A DNA stretch of 64,000 nt, from contig OY856188.1 in the NCBI GenBank assembly GCA_963693315.1, positions 216,078,495 through 216,142,494 of the forward strand, given 5' to 3'. This document shows positions 49,691-62,235 of this stretch, piece after piece. This DNA is from Diogma glabrata (lineage: Eukaryota > Arthropoda > Insecta > Diptera > Cylindrotomidae). The position numbers were made by a program, and so were the translations under genes. Under the pieces are notes generated by a model. That model ran no database searches, was not told where the DNA came from, and saw nothing but the letters and a program-made list of their open reading frames with translations. Positions within the stretch are counted from its first letter, which is position 1. Each line of letters starts with the position of its first letter.

Positions 49691-50409
49691 AATACAAAAT
49701 GTTATATAATGTTCACTTAATGTCTAATTTTCATCAAGTTTAACTTGAAGATTTGACAAACGAAAGCTTACATAAAATAAAATAACAGTAGATCCTTTTA
49801 ATTCTATACTCGTTAATTACAACCTAAAACCAATGTGTCTTAAACCATCACAAAAAAATAAGATAATAATAAATCAAATTGCAAAAACAGACTATTTGGC
49901 ATTAAAGAACAAATACGTTTAATCTTCTAAAAACGTAATACAAAATTCATAAACTCATTTAGAACTCCTTACTTAACAGAGAGCCAGATAACAAATGACA
50001 TCAACAAAAAAATAACTGTAGTAGTAAAAACAAAATTGTCGTTCATTTTCCATATATAAACGTATGTTAAAAAAATTATTAAGTGTACTACAATCTGTTT
50101 TTGTTCTGGTGTGCTATTGTTTTTCTGCTGATGTGTTATAAAATAATTAAGGTGATACAAAAAATGGTCCATTGCTACATTAAATTAATTGATGCATTAG
50201 ATTTTTCCCTAACTAATATTTGGGGTAAAAATTAAAACAAAAACAATTGCATTTTTTATAGAAATGATCACACTTTTGATTTTGAAACACCACCACCAAC
50301 ACTCAAATAATATTTTTGTTTGAATTTTTAATTAAATTCAAGCAGTTTAATATTTATTTAACAGTTAAGATCTTTTGAAAATAATATAATGGAAGATACT
50401 GTTAAAGTT
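49691..50409. other. No feature seen
   Basis: AT-rich spacer between the gypsy end and the satellite flank; no gene or repeat recognised. Confidence 0.5.
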
Positions 50410-50545
50410 AGCCGAAAGTTTCCAGCCGAAAATCGGTATCACAGATTTCATTTTTATAATCTCAGCCGAAAGTCTCCAGCCGAAAGTCGATAATGCAGAT
50501 TAGATTATTTTAGTCAAATAAAACTCCCAATATCAGCCGAAAAAT
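50410..50545. repeat. agccgaaagt repeat flanking the satellite array
   Basis: agccgaaagtttccagccga at 50410 recurs as agccgaaagtctccagccga at 50464, with further agccgaaa near 50533. A piece of this flank, 'atttttatgatctcagccga', is found inside the array at 56901-56940. Confidence 0.75.
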
Positions 50546-53500
50546 TGAAAGATGACAATGATCTACAGCAATCTCTGGAAAAAAAATATTGCGTCAAGTT
50601 TCATGTGGGAAATCTCGGAAAATTCGATTTTCTAAATTTGGTATTAGCACTGTAAAAACCTTGCCTTTAAAGTGTTATGTCTGGAGATAGGTCGAATTGA
50701 TGACAATGATCTATAGCTATCTCTTGGAAAAATATTGGGTCAAGTTTCATGTGGGAAATCTCGGAAAATTTGATTTTCTAAATTTGGTATTAGCACTGTA
50801 AAAATCTTGCCTTTAAAGTGTTATGTCTGGAGATAGATCGAATTGATGACAATGGTCTATAGCTATCTCTTGGAAAAATATTGGGTCAAGTTTCATGTGG
50901 GAAATCTCGGAAAATTCGATTTTCTAAATTTTGTATTAGCACTGTAAAAACCTTGCCTTTAAAGTGTTATGTCTGGAAATAGATCGAATTGATGACAATG
51001 GTCTATTGCAATCTCTTGGAAAAATATTGGGTCAAGTTTCATCTGGGAAATCTCGGAAAATTCGATTTTATAAATTTGGTATTAGCACTGTTAAAACCTT
51101 GCCTTTAAAGTGTTATGTCTGGAGATAGATCGAATTGATGACAATGGTCTATAGCTATCTCTTGGAAAATTATTGGGTCAAGTTTCATGTGGGAAATCTC
51201 GGAAAATTCGATTTTATATATTTGGTATTAGCACTGTAAAAATCTTGCCTTTAAAGTGTTATGTCAGGAAATAGATCGAATTGATGACAATAGTCAATAG
51301 CCATCTTTTGGAAAAATATTGGGTCAAGTTTCATGTGGGAAATCTCGGAAAATTCGATTTTCTAAATTTGGTATTAGTACTGTAAAAATCTTGCCTTTAA
51401 AGTGTTATGTCTGGAGATAGATCGAATTGATGACAATGGTCTATAGCAATCTCTTGGAAAAATATTGGGTCAAGTTTCATGTGGGAAATCTCGGAAAATT
51501 TGTTTTTCTAAATTTTGTATTAGCACTGTAAAATTATTGCCTTTAAAGTGCTTTTTCTGGAGATAGACCGAATTGATGACAATGGTCTATAGCTATCTCT
51601 TGGAAAAATATTGGGTCAAGCTTCATGTGGGAAATCTCGGAAAATTTGATTTTCTAAATTTGGTATTAGCACTGTAAAAATCTTGCCTTTAAAGTGTTAT
51701 GTCTGGAAATAGATCAAATCGATGACAATGGTCTATAGCAATCTCTTGGAAAAATATTGGGTCAAGTTTCATGTGGGAAATCTCGGAAAATTTGATTTTC
51801 TAAATTTTGTAAAAGCACTGTAAAAATCTTGCCTTTAAAGTGTTATGTCTGGAGATAGTTCGAATTGATGACAGTGGTCCAAAGACATCTCTTGGAAATA
51901 TATTGGGTCAAGTTTCATGTGGGAAATCTCGGAAAATTCGATTTTCTAAATTTTGTTTTAGCACCGTAAAAACCTTGCCTTTAAAGTGTTATGTCTGGAG
52001 ATAGATCGAATTGATGACAATGATCCATAGCTATCTCGTGGAAAAATATTGGGTCAAGTTTCATGTGGGAAATCTCGGAAAATTTGATTTTCTAAATTTG
52101 GTATTAGCACTGTAATAACCTTGCCTTTAAAGTGTTATGTCTGGAAAAAGATCGAATTGATGACAATGGTTTTTAGCTATCTCTTGGAAAAATATTGGGA
52201 CAAGTTCCATGTGGGAAATTTCGGAAAATTCGATTTTCTAAATTTTGTATTAGCACTGTAAAAACCTTGCCTTTAAAGTGTTATGTCTGGAGATATATCG
52301 AATTGATGACAATGGTCTATAGCAATCTCTTGGAAAAATATTGGGTCAAGTTTCATGTGGGAAGTCTCGGAAAATTCAATTTTCTAAATTTGGTATTAGC
52401 ACTGTAAAAATCTTGCCTTTAAAGTGTTATGTTTGGAGATATATCGAATTGATGACAATGATCTATAGCTATCTCTTGTAAAAATACTGGGTCAAGTTTC
52501 ATGTGGGAAATCTCGGAAAATTCGATTTTCTAAATTTGGTATTAGCACAGTAAAAACCTTGCCTTTAAAGTGTTATGTCTGGAGATAGTTCGAATTGATG
52601 ACAATGGTCTATAGCTATCTCTTGGAAAAATATTGGGTCAAGTTTCATGTGGGAAATCTCGGAAAATTTGATTTTCTAAATTTTGTATTAGCACTGTAAA
52701 AACCTTGCCTTTAAAGTGTTATGTCTGGAAATAGATCGAATTGATGACAATGGTCAAAAGCAATATCTTGGAAAAATATTGGGTCAAGTTTCATGTGGGA
52801 AATCTCGGAAAATTCGATTTTCTAAATTTGGTATCAGCACTGTAAAAACCTTGCCTTTAAAGTGTTATGTCTGGAGATAGATCGAATTGATGACAATGAT
52901 CTATAGCTATCTCTTGTAAAAATACTGGGTCAAGTTTCATGTGGGAAATCTCGGAAAATTCGATTTTCTAAATTTGGTATTAGCACAGTAAAAACCTTGC
53001 CTTTAAAGTGTTATGTCTGGAGATAGATCGAATTGATGACAATGGTCTTTAGCTATCTCGTGAAAAAATATTGGGTCAAGTTTCATGTGGGAAATCTCGG
53101 AAAATTCGATTTTCTAAATTTTGTATTAGCACTGTAAAAATCTTGCCTTTAAAGTGTTATGTCAGGAAATAGATCGGATTGATGACAATAGTCAATAGCC
53201 ATCTTTTGGAAAAATATTGGGTCAAGTTTCATGTGGGAAATCTCGGAAAATTTGATTTTCTAAATTTTGTTTTAGCACAGTAAAAACCTTGCCTTTAAAG
53301 TGTTATGTCTGGAGATAGATCGAATTGATGACAATGGTCTTTAGCTATCTCGTGAAAAAATATTGGGTCAAGTTTCATGTGGGAAATCTCGGAAAATTCG
53401 ATTTTCTAAATTTTGTATTAGCACTGTAAAAATCTTGCCTTTAAAGTGTTATGTCTGGAGATAGATCGAATTGATGACAATTGTCTATAGCAATCTCTTG

Positions 53501-56500
53501 GAAAAATATTGGGTCAAGTTTCATGTGGGAAATCTCGGAAAATTTGTTTTTCTAAATTTGGTATTAGCACTGTAAAATTAATGCCTTTAAAGTGCCTTTT
53601 CTGGAGATAGATCGAATTGATGACAATGATCTACAGCTATCTCTTGGAAAAATATTGGGTCAAGTTTCATGTGGGAAATCTCGGAAAATTCGATTTTCTA
53701 AATTTGGTATTAGCACTGTAAAAATCTTGCCTTTAAAGTGTTATGTCTGGAGATAGATCGAATTGATGACAATGATCCATAGCTATCTCGTGGAAAAATA
53801 TTGGGTCAAGTTTCATGTGGGAAATCTCGGAAAATTCGATTTTCTAAATTTGGTATTAGCACTGTAAAAATCTTGCCTTTAAAGTGTTATGTCTGGAGAT
53901 AGATCGAATTGATGACAATGGTCCATAGCAATCTTTTTGAAAAATATTGGGTCAAGTTTCATGTGGGAAATCTCGGAAAATTCGATTTTCTAAATTTTGT
54001 ATTAGCACAGTAAAAACCTTGCCTTTAAAGTGTTATGTCTGGAGATAGATCGAATTGACGACAATGATCTATAGCTATCTCTTGAAAAAATATTGGGCCA
54101 AGTTTCATGTGGGAAATCTCGGAAAATTCGATTTTCTAAATTTGGTATTAGCACTGTAAAAATCTTGCCTTTAAAGTGTTATGTCTGGAGATAGTTCGAA
54201 TTGATGACAATGGTCTATAGCTATCTTTTGGAAAAATATTGGGTCAAGTTTCATGTGGGAAATCTCGGAAAATTTGATTTTCTAAATTTTGTATTAGCAC
54301 TGTAAAAACCTTGCCTTTAAAGTGTTATGTCTGGAGATAGATCGAATTGATGACAATGGTCCATGGCTATCTCGTGGAAAAATATTGGGTCAAGTTTCAT
54401 GTGGGAAATCTCGGAAAATTCGATTTTATAAATTTGGTATTAGCACTGTAATAACCTTGCCTTTAAAGTGTTATGTCTGGAAAAAGATCGAATTGATGAC
54501 AATGGTCTATAGCTATCTCTTGGAAAAATATTGGGCCAAGTTCCATGTGGGAAATTTCGGAAAATTCGATTTTCTAAATTTTGTATTAGCACTGTTAAAA
54601 CCTTGCCTTTAAAGTGTTATGTCTGGAGATATACCGAATTGATGACAATGGTCTATAGCAATTTCTTGGAAAAATATTGGGTCAAGTTTCATGTGGGAAG
54701 TCTCGGAAAATTCAATTTTCTAAATTTGGTATTAGCACTGTAAAAATCTTGCCTTTAAAGTGTTATGTCTGGAGATAGATCGAATTGATGACAATGGTCC
54801 ATAGCAATCTTTTGGAAAAATATTGGGTCAAGTTTCATGTGGGAAATCTCGGAAAATTCGATTTTCTAAATTTTGTATTAGCACAGTAAAAACCTTGCCT
54901 TTAAAGTGTTATGTCTGGAAATAAATCGAATTGATGACAATGATCCATAACTATCTCGTGGAAAAATATTGGGTCAAGTTTCATGTGGGAAATCTCGGAA
55001 AATTCGATTTTCTAAATTTGGTATTAGCACTGTAAAAATCTTGCCTTTAAAGTGTTATGTCCGGAGATAGATTGAATTGATGACAATGGTCCATAGTAAT
55101 CTTTGGAAAAATATTGGGTCAAGTTTCATGTGGGAAATCTCGGAAAATTCGATTTTCTAAATTTTGTATTAGCACAGTAAAAACCTTGCCTTTAAAGAGT
55201 TATGTCTGGAGATAGATCGAATTGATGACAATGGTCTATAGCTATCTCGTGAAAAAATATTGGGTCAAGTTTCATGTGGGAAATTTCGGAAAATTCGATT
55301 TTCTAAATTTGGGATTAGCGCTGTAAAAACCTTGCATTTAAAGTGTTATGTCTGGAAATAGATCGAATTGATGACAATAGCAAATAGCAATCTCTTGGAA
55401 AAATATTGGGTCAAGTTTCATGTGGGAAATCTCGGAAAATTTGATTTTCTAAATTTTGTATTAGCACAGTAAAAACCTTGCCTTTAAAGTGTTATGTCTG
55501 GAAATAGATTGAATTGATGACAATGGTCTTTAGCTATCTTGTGAAAAAATATTGGGTCAAGTTTCATGTGGGAAATCTCGGAAAATTCGATTTTCTAAAT
55601 TTGGTATTAGCACTGTAATAACCTTGCCTTTAAAGTGTTATGTCTGGAGATAGATCAAATTGATGACAATAGTCTATAGCTATCTCTTGAAAAAATATTG
55701 GGCCAAGTTCCATGTGGGAAATTTCGGAAAATTCGATTTTCTAAATTTGGTATTAGCACTGTAAAAATCTTGCCTTTAAAGTGTTATGTCTGGAGGTAGA
55801 CCGAATTGATGACAATGGTCTATAGCTATCTCTTGGAAAAATATTGGGTCAAGTTTCATGTGGGAAATCTCGGAAAATTCGATTTTCTAAATTTTGTATG
55901 AGCACTGTAAAAACCTTGCCTTTAAAGTGTTATGTCTGGAGATAGATCGAATTGATGACAATGATCCATAGCTATCTCTTAGAAAAATATTGGGTCAAGT
56001 TTCATGTGATAAATCTCGAAAAATTCGATTTTCTAAATTTGGTATTAGCACTGTAAAAATTTTGCCTTTAAAGTGTTATGTCTGAAGATATACCGAATTG
56101 ATGACAATGGTCCATAGCAATCTCTTGGAAAAATATTGGGTCAAGTTTCATGTGGGAAATCTCGGAAAATTCGATTTTCTAAATTTTGTATTAGCACTGT
56201 AATAACCTTGCCTTTAAAGTATTATGTCTGGAGATAGATCGAATTGATGACAAAAATCTATAGCTATCTTTTGAAAAAATATTGGGCCAAGTTCCATGTG
56301 GGAAATTTCGGAAAATTCGATTTTCTAAATTTGGTATTAGCACTGTAAAAATCTTGCCTTTAAAGTGTTATGTCTGGAGATAGATCGAATTGATGACAAT
56401 GGTCTATAGCTATCTCTTGGAAAAATATTGGGTCAAGTTCCATGTGGGAAATCTCGGAAAATTCGATTTTCTAAATTTGGTATTAGCACTGTAAAAACCT

Positions 56501-57282
56501 TGCCTTTAAAGTGTTATGTCTGAAGATATACCGAATTGATGACAATGGTCCATAGCAATCTCTTGAAAAAATATTGGGTCAAGTTTCATGTGGGAAATCT
56601 CGGAAAATTTGATTTTCTAAATTTGGTATTAGCGCTGTAAAAACCTTGCCTTTAAAGTGTTATGTCTGGAAACAGATCGAATTGATGACAATGGTCAATA
56701 GCAATCTCTTGGAAAAATATTGGGTCAAGTTTCATGTGGGAAATCTCGGAAAATTCGATTTTCTAAATTTTGTATTAGCACTGTGAAATTTTTGCCTTTA
56801 AAGTGTTATGTCTGGAGATGGACCGAATTGATGACAATGGTCTATAGCAATGTCTTGGAAAAATATTGGGTCAAGTTTCATGTGGAAAATCTCGGAAAAT
56901 TATATCATTTTTATGATCTCAGCCGAAAGTTTCTCTAAATTCTCTAAATTTGGAATTAGCACTGCAAAAACCTTGCCTTTAAAGTGTTATGTCTGGAGAT
57001 AGATCGAATTGATGACAATTGTCTATAGCTATCTCGTGGAAAAATATTGGGTCAAGTTTCATGTGGAAAATCTCGGAAAACTCGATTTTCTAAATTTTGT
57101 ATTAGCATCGTAAAATTCTTGTTTTTGAAGTGTTATGTCTGGAGATATATAAGATTGATGACAATGGTGTATAGCAATCTCTTGGAAAAATATTGGGTCA
57201 AGCTTCATGTGGAAAATTCCGGAAAATTTGAATTTCTGAATTTTCTATTAGGACTGTTATAATCCTGCCTTGAGAGTGTTAT
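50546..57282 (+). repeat. Satellite array, 146-bp monomer, about 46 copies
   Basis: The marker gtgttatgtctgg occurs at 50672, 50818, 50964, 51110 and so on, exactly 146 bp apart, to the last copies near 57129. I counted 46 monomers by their 'ttctaaattt(g/t)gtattag' segment. Copies differ at a few positions each; a frequent variant is tttggt versus ttttgt. The period is not a multiple of three, so open frames that appear across it are not real genes. The last monomer is cut after gtgttat at 57282. A relative in reverse orientation starts at 63829. Confidence 0.97.
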
Positions 57283-58024
57283 CCATTCAATCACATATTT
57301 CGGATGGTGCGGTTTTGCTTTTATTTGCTCTACAAATATATTAAAAAGATATAAAATACTAATAAAATAATAAATTCCGCTAGATATCAGTATTTTTTCA
57401 GTGAATTAATTTTGTGAATAATCAAAAGCATTTGTATATATAAATAAAATGGATACAAGATCTAAAAGCAAAAAATGATCCATAATTCTAATGTTTTTCT
57501 AAATAGTCCTGATAAAAAATGTGTGTAAAGTTTGTTCAGAAATAGTGGCCAAAAAAGACAAAAAAGTTGAGTGTAATGGATGTAGAAAAAAATTCCATAT
57601 TGATTGTAGAAAAATGAACAGATCTCAATTTAATGCATATAAAAAAAATCCAATATTTACATGTTCAAAAAATTGTAATCCTGTTCTTGATGAGTCGATG
57701 AGTCGATTAAAAATCATAATAATAGTCAAAATAACAACAAAATCATACAAAAAATTAATGAGTTATCAACTAAAATAGATAAAGTTCTTAAGGAAAACAC
57801 TATATTGTACGGTGTCCTGGAGGAGTTTAAAACAAAAACTGCTTTTTTACAAAGAGAGGTCGGTTATTTGAAACATGAAAACAATTACCTTAAACAAGAG
57901 TCACAAATAAATAAATTGGTAATTTTGGGCATTCCTGAAAAGCCAAATGAAAACAAAAATCAAATCATTCAGAATATAGGGAAAGCCCTAAATATTACCA
58001 ACACGATGGATGATGTAGATGATA
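57283..58024 (+). mobile_element. 5' part of a PHD-finger LINE
   Basis: The region directly follows the satellite and holds the ORF1 start. Its continuation (ORF1 C-terminus and ORF2) is found at 62950-63828, separated by the palindrome, the LKB1 pseudo-exons and a hAT. Whether the two parts were one insertion is inferred from matching protein family and order. Confidence 0.65.
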
Positions 58025-58062
58025 CTACAAAAAACATCAAAAATGTAAATTTTAGTTCGTGA
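57449..58062 (+). pseudogene. LINE ORF1, PHD finger and coiled coil
   Basis: ORF1 of the CR1/Jockey-like LINEs of insects, probably an RNA-binding structural protein. A possible start ATG is at 57449 (MDTRSKSKK), followed by a stop at 57476. The frame at 57521-57778 has CKVCSEIVA, ECNGCRKKFHIDC and FTCSKNC, i.e. a Cys4-His-Cys3 PHD-type zinc finger. A frame at 57805-58062 gives a coiled coil (FLQREVGYLKHENNYLKQES) and LVILGIPEKPNENKNQI, the start of the RNA-binding domain, to DDVDDT at about 58024, where the LINE text stops and the palindrome begins. Two to three frame breaks. Confidence 0.75.
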
Positions 58063-58930
58063 AAAAGGTGCAGTTTAAAGTTTAATAGTCAAAACTATCT
58101 GTTCAGTACAAAAAGAAGTGATATCCTGTGTCAAGTAGAAACGAGTGTAAAACAAAACATTTCCAAATAATTAGGTGTTTTACATGATTTGAAATACTTA
58201 CTTTGTCTCTCGGATTAGAGATTAGAATTAGAAACAACTTCAACTAACTAGGTATTAAAACAAAAGTTTCTAGCAAAAGAAAAAGTACAAAATAATATTT
58301 ATTTATTTATTTATATTCGAATGCAAATATGAAATGCGATATTTATACGATCGACTGAATCGAGAGAAGTGCAGAACCATCACGAAACCTCAGTGATAGC
58401 TAAGACTTTTATTTAATGAGAAATATTATATACAAAATGTAAATTCTTTAAAAGAAATGCAAGCTAATTTATTAGTTAGTATTTTATACTGCAGATTATA
58501 GTTTGTAGATTAAGAACATGTTATTTGAACAGAATTTCATTAAAGTTATAATCTGTTAGTCCTGAGGTTTCGTGATGGTTCCGCACTTCTCTCGATTCAG
58601 TCGATCGTATAAATATCGCATTCCATATTTGCATTCGAATATAAATAAATAAATAAATATTATTTTGTACTTTTTCTTTTGCTAGAAACTTTTGTTTTAA
58701 TACCTAGTTAGTTGAAGTTGTTTCTAATTCTAATCTCTAATCCGAGAGACAAAGTAAGTATTTCAAATCATGTAAAACACCTAATTATTTGGAAATGTTT
58801 TGTTTTACACTCGTTTCTACTTGACACAGGATATCACTTCTTTTTGTACTGAACAGATAGTTTTGACTATTAAACTTTAAACTGCACCTTTTTCACGAAC
58901 TAAAATTTACATTTTTGATGTTTTTTGTAG
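58025..58930. repeat. Large near-perfect palindrome, arms about 370 bp
   Basis: 58025-58394 and 58562-58930 are inverted copies differing at only a few bases (for example gaaatgcg/ggaatgcg and cagaacc/cggaacc). The loop is about 167 bp. Arms start ctacaaaaaacatc and end ccatcacgaaacctcag, and contain a (ATTT)n run. No gene lies in it. The high identity means a recent origin (a foldback element, an inverted duplication) or an assembly artefact. Confidence 0.92.
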
Positions 58931-59405
58931 CTGATATCACGATTTTTTGTAGTAAATAATAAATTTTATGAGCTTGGATTATAATGAAATAAATAATAAT
59001 ATTAATAATAGGTAATTATTTCATTTTGATATAAGCAATTTGAATGTTTGTCATCGATTTATTTGTATACCATCTTTAACGATTGATTAAATTATTTCCA
59101 ATTTTTCTGCGTTTATAAAAACAACATACCCAATAATCCGCAAGATATGTAATTATAATGTATTTTTATGTCAACATACAAACCAAATACATTCCTTTTT
59201 AAAAGATTTGTCTTAGCGAAAATCAGACTAAATTAAATGATTTTTTGTGGGCTTATATTTACCCTGAATTTGAATAAAATATATGTACAGAACTGAAAAA
59301 AATTTATCACGCATTCAAATATAAGAACTGGATCTTTATTCGAAACTCGAAAGCTCTTCTATTCAAAAATTCGGGGAAGACTGCAGTTACTCTTCCATAG
59401 ATATT
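58931..59405. other. No feature seen
   Basis: AT-rich spacer between the palindrome and the first LKB1-related duplicate. Confidence 0.5.
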
Positions 59406-59467
59406 TATTCAATGATGTACCTATTAGATACTAGTGTAAGCTTAGTGTTAATTGATTTACCACATTT
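59406..59467. repeat. Duplication marker, copy 1
   Basis: 62 bp beginning tattcaatgatgtacctatt, present again at 60372-60433 with one or two differences. It marks the left edge of a duplicated segment of about 966 bp. Confidence 0.85.
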
Positions 59468-60004
59468 AGTAAAAATTAGCATCAATTGGAATGCAGTCTT
59501 AACATATATTAGGTAAACATACCGTCTAGATTGATAATATTCAAAAATATATTAAAACGTTTGTCTTTTTCGAAATAAAAATTTTAAACTTTCGAAACTA
59601 AAAAATGTATGAAGCCAAAAATTGTCCATATTTTAGAACACATTGATACCAACACAATAACATTAAATTTTCTATCAACCGGTTGACATTTGTTCGCAAT
59701 TTTTTTTGTAAATTTTTATTATTGTTCAAAAAGATAAACAACAAAAGAATTAAATATTTTATTTATTTATTTATTTAGATAAATAAATTTAAATTAATTG
59801 AACAATGTATGTTCTAATTGAGTAAAATATGTTTTTATAAATTTACAATGGAGTCAAATTCAGATATGTGTATATTAAATGTACAAAACGTTTTCATACG
59901 ATTTTCATACGATAACATACGAAAATAAATTTGTTAATAATTGTAATAATTTATGTCAACAACAAAATGTGACATGACTTGATGATGAGGAGATTGATAA
60001 ATTG

Positions 60005-60371
60005 GATTTATCTATTGATCCAGGGACCAATAATGTTCAATCGAGTGGATAGCGCTGATATAATATATAAAGCAAAAAAGAAAAAATGTAAAATGGGGGA
60101 TATATTAGAAGGACCTTACGGAAAAGTGAAGGAAGTATTAGACTATGAAACGTTAAGCTGTGAAGAGCTGTGAAGGTAAATCTAAATTGTTTGGTTATGT
60201 ACGAATTGCTAATATTTTTGTATTATGTCCTTTAGATATTGACAAAAAGAAAATTGCGTCGAATGTGGAACAAAATGTAAGGAAAGAGATACAGCTACAT
60301 CGCATATTAAAACATAAAAATGTAATTGAACTTTTGGATGTGTTGTACAATGAAGGAAACAAAAAATGTAT
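60005..60371 (+). pseudogene. LKB1/STK11-like kinase fragment, copy 1
   Basis: LKB1 is the serine/threonine kinase that activates AMPK-related kinases. Exon A (to 60175) encodes [20 protein letters not shown], then a shortened glycine-loop region [17 protein letters not shown] (a few residues before MGD and the first loop Gly are missing) and the segment leading to the ATP-binding Lys. Two extra bases near 60160 shift the frame. An intron of 60 bp follows (gtaaat at 60176, acceptor tttag at 60231-60235). Exon B gives [20 protein letters not shown] and LDVLYNE, matching the kinase alphaC region, and breaks off at the marker at 60372. It retains its intron, so it arose by DNA duplication and not by reverse transcription. 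The family call is from remembered motifs of LKB1. Confidence 0.75.
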
Positions 60372-60433
60372 TATTCAATGATGTATCTATTAGATACTAG
60401 TGTAAGCTTAGTGTTAATTGATTTACCACATTA
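60372..60433. repeat. Duplication marker, copy 2
   Basis: Same 62 bp as 59406-59467, here only about 15 bp before the second kinase copy, so the middle of the duplicated unit has been deleted. Confidence 0.85.
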
Positions 60434-60586
60434 AGGGTTGGAAAATATGTAATGGGGGATATATTAGAAGGATCTTACGGAAAAGTGAAGGAAGTATTAG
60501 ACTCTGAAACGTTAAGCAGAAGAGCTGTGAAGGTAAATCTAAATTGTTTGGTTATGTACGAATTGCTAATATTTTTGTATTATGTC

Positions 60587-60594
60587 CTTTAGAT
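60587..60594. repeat. hAT target-site duplication, left
   Basis: ctttagat, repeated at 62236-62243. It spans the acceptor of the kinase intron. Confidence 0.9.
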
Positions 60595-62235
60595 CAGCGG
60601 TTCTTAAACTTTTCTGTATTGCGACCCCAAATTTTAAATGCCGTATTTTGGCGACCCACAACCTATATTTTTTTTGACATTATTCGTTAAATCGTTATTC
60701 AAAATAAAACGTTTAAACAACAAATACTATTTTATTTCCAGCTGATATAAAAATGCCAAAAAATGCCGTGGAAAATGGCAAAATAATTTGAACTGACATT
60801 TCAAACGAACATGGATACTCTCTTTTAATTGACAACTAAAAATTTTCAGGTGATTCTTGAATAGTGCCTTCAAACTACTATCGCAGGATAGCTCAGCAAA
60901 TTCTTCTTGAGCTTTTATGTCCAGATGTTGTATATCTTTAAGTTTTATATTAAAAGGCTGAATTATCTTCCAATGGTGTTGTGAAATATTCAATTCAGAA
61001 GAAAAGTATTTTTCAAACTCAGTTTCAAGGGCTGAAAGAAGAGATACAATTAGATTTTTTATATCGGATATATTCAATTCATTTTCGTTTCATTCATTTT
61101 CGTTTCAATAAAATCCATTGTATACAGAAACATGTCAATCTGGTTTTTTCTAAATTTAGTTTCCACACATCAAGCTTCTGAACGAATCCCTTAATTTTAT
61201 AGTACCAATTATTAATATTTGCATGTTTGCTTTGCAAGGATAAATTCAACTCGTTAAGTTTGTCGAAAATATCAATCAAATAACATAATTTTAGCATAAA
61301 GCTTTCGTCACAAAAAAGATCTGCCATAGTTGAATTCATTCCCATCAAAAATAATCTTATTTAGTCTTTTAACACCAAAACTCTTTTCAAATTTTTGCCT
61401 CTTGATAACCATCTAACTTCAGCGTGCATAAGGAGATTTTTATAATCTGATCTCATATCCTTACATAGTTGGGAAAAAAAACGACTATTAAGTGGGCGGC
61501 ATTTTATAAAGTTAATAACACTTACAACTCAAAACATGATATAAATCAGGGGAAAGTTTTTACTCACTAATGCCTCACGATGAATCATACTATGGGTAAC
61601 TGTTATTTTTGAACCACCTAGCAGTTGCTTAATTTGTCCGAAAATCCCACTTAGTTTACCTGTTATTGCAGCGGCACCATCACTACAGACGCCCTCACAG
61701 TGCCCCCATAACAGCTGATTTTCTTTAAAAAAAATTGTTCAGTACATTAGAAATATTATCGCCAGTTGCTCGGCCTTCAAGTAGGAAACAAAACAATAAG
61801 TCTTTATAATAAATTTTTGACAATTATTAATGTCAAAATGATTGATTTATGGAATCAATAAATAATAGATGTCATTAGAAAACGTATATCGACCAGATAA
61901 GATGATGTGTAAATTACACAAGATTGCTAAATGGAAAACCACAAAAATGTATATAAATATAAAAGAAAACTATCCGACTACAAAATTGTTTTGTGGATTG
62001 TGGAATGTCACCAAAAGACTAGTGAAAACTTTAGAAAATTTATAATTTCATCCAATTCTAAAACCTTGAAAAATTAATTCAAAAACCTTGCCAAGTTTGT
62101 TAATTTAAGACTTATAACATAAGTATATAGATAGAAATTTTAGCGTAGTTGTTTTAAATTGAAAATTTCTCTCGACCCCATGAAAAAGTCTGACGACCCC
62201 AGTTGGGGTCGCGACCCCTAGTTTAAGAAACGCTG
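60595..62235 (-). mobile_element. hAT transposon (SCAND3/ZBED-like), 1641 bp
   Basis: Ends are cagcggttcttaaacttttc and, inverted at the right, cagcgtttcttaaactaggg, with gggtcgcgacccc just inside the right end. A perfect 8-bp duplication ctttagat flanks it. A decayed transposase is on the minus strand. The host sequence is restored exactly by removing the element and one target copy. Confidence 0.95.
60727..61730 (-). pseudogene. hAT transposase, SCAND3/ZBED5-like, broken
   Basis: Would-be hAT transposase. Reading the minus strand N to C: around 61720-61640 VCSDGAAAITGKLSG (the catalytic-domain block with a conserved Asp), then THSMIHREALVSKN, a 'NFIKCRPLNSRFFS' block, MHAEVRWLSRGK at about 61430-61400, 61348-61094 LFCDESFMLKLCYLIDIFDK and LNELNLSLQSKHANI, and 61077-60727 QEEFAELSCDSSLKALF. 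The N-terminal zinc finger and the C-terminal dimerisation domain are absent, and stops and frame changes divide the rest. The type is the one domesticated in vertebrate ZBED5/SCAND3 genes. Inactive here. Confidence 0.88.

Noticed and set aside
52195..57262. Repeated 70-96-codon reading frames with similar proteins
   Set aside because: The 146-bp monomer is not a multiple of three and the frames stop after one or two copies. They are by-products of the satellite.
50546..57282. CRISPR-like array
   Set aside because: The repeat is continuous with no unique spacers, far too long per unit and in a eukaryotic context.
58025..58930. Standard TIR transposon
   Set aside because: The flanks (gatgata on the left, ctgatat on the right) do not give a clear target duplication, so I describe it only as a palindrome.
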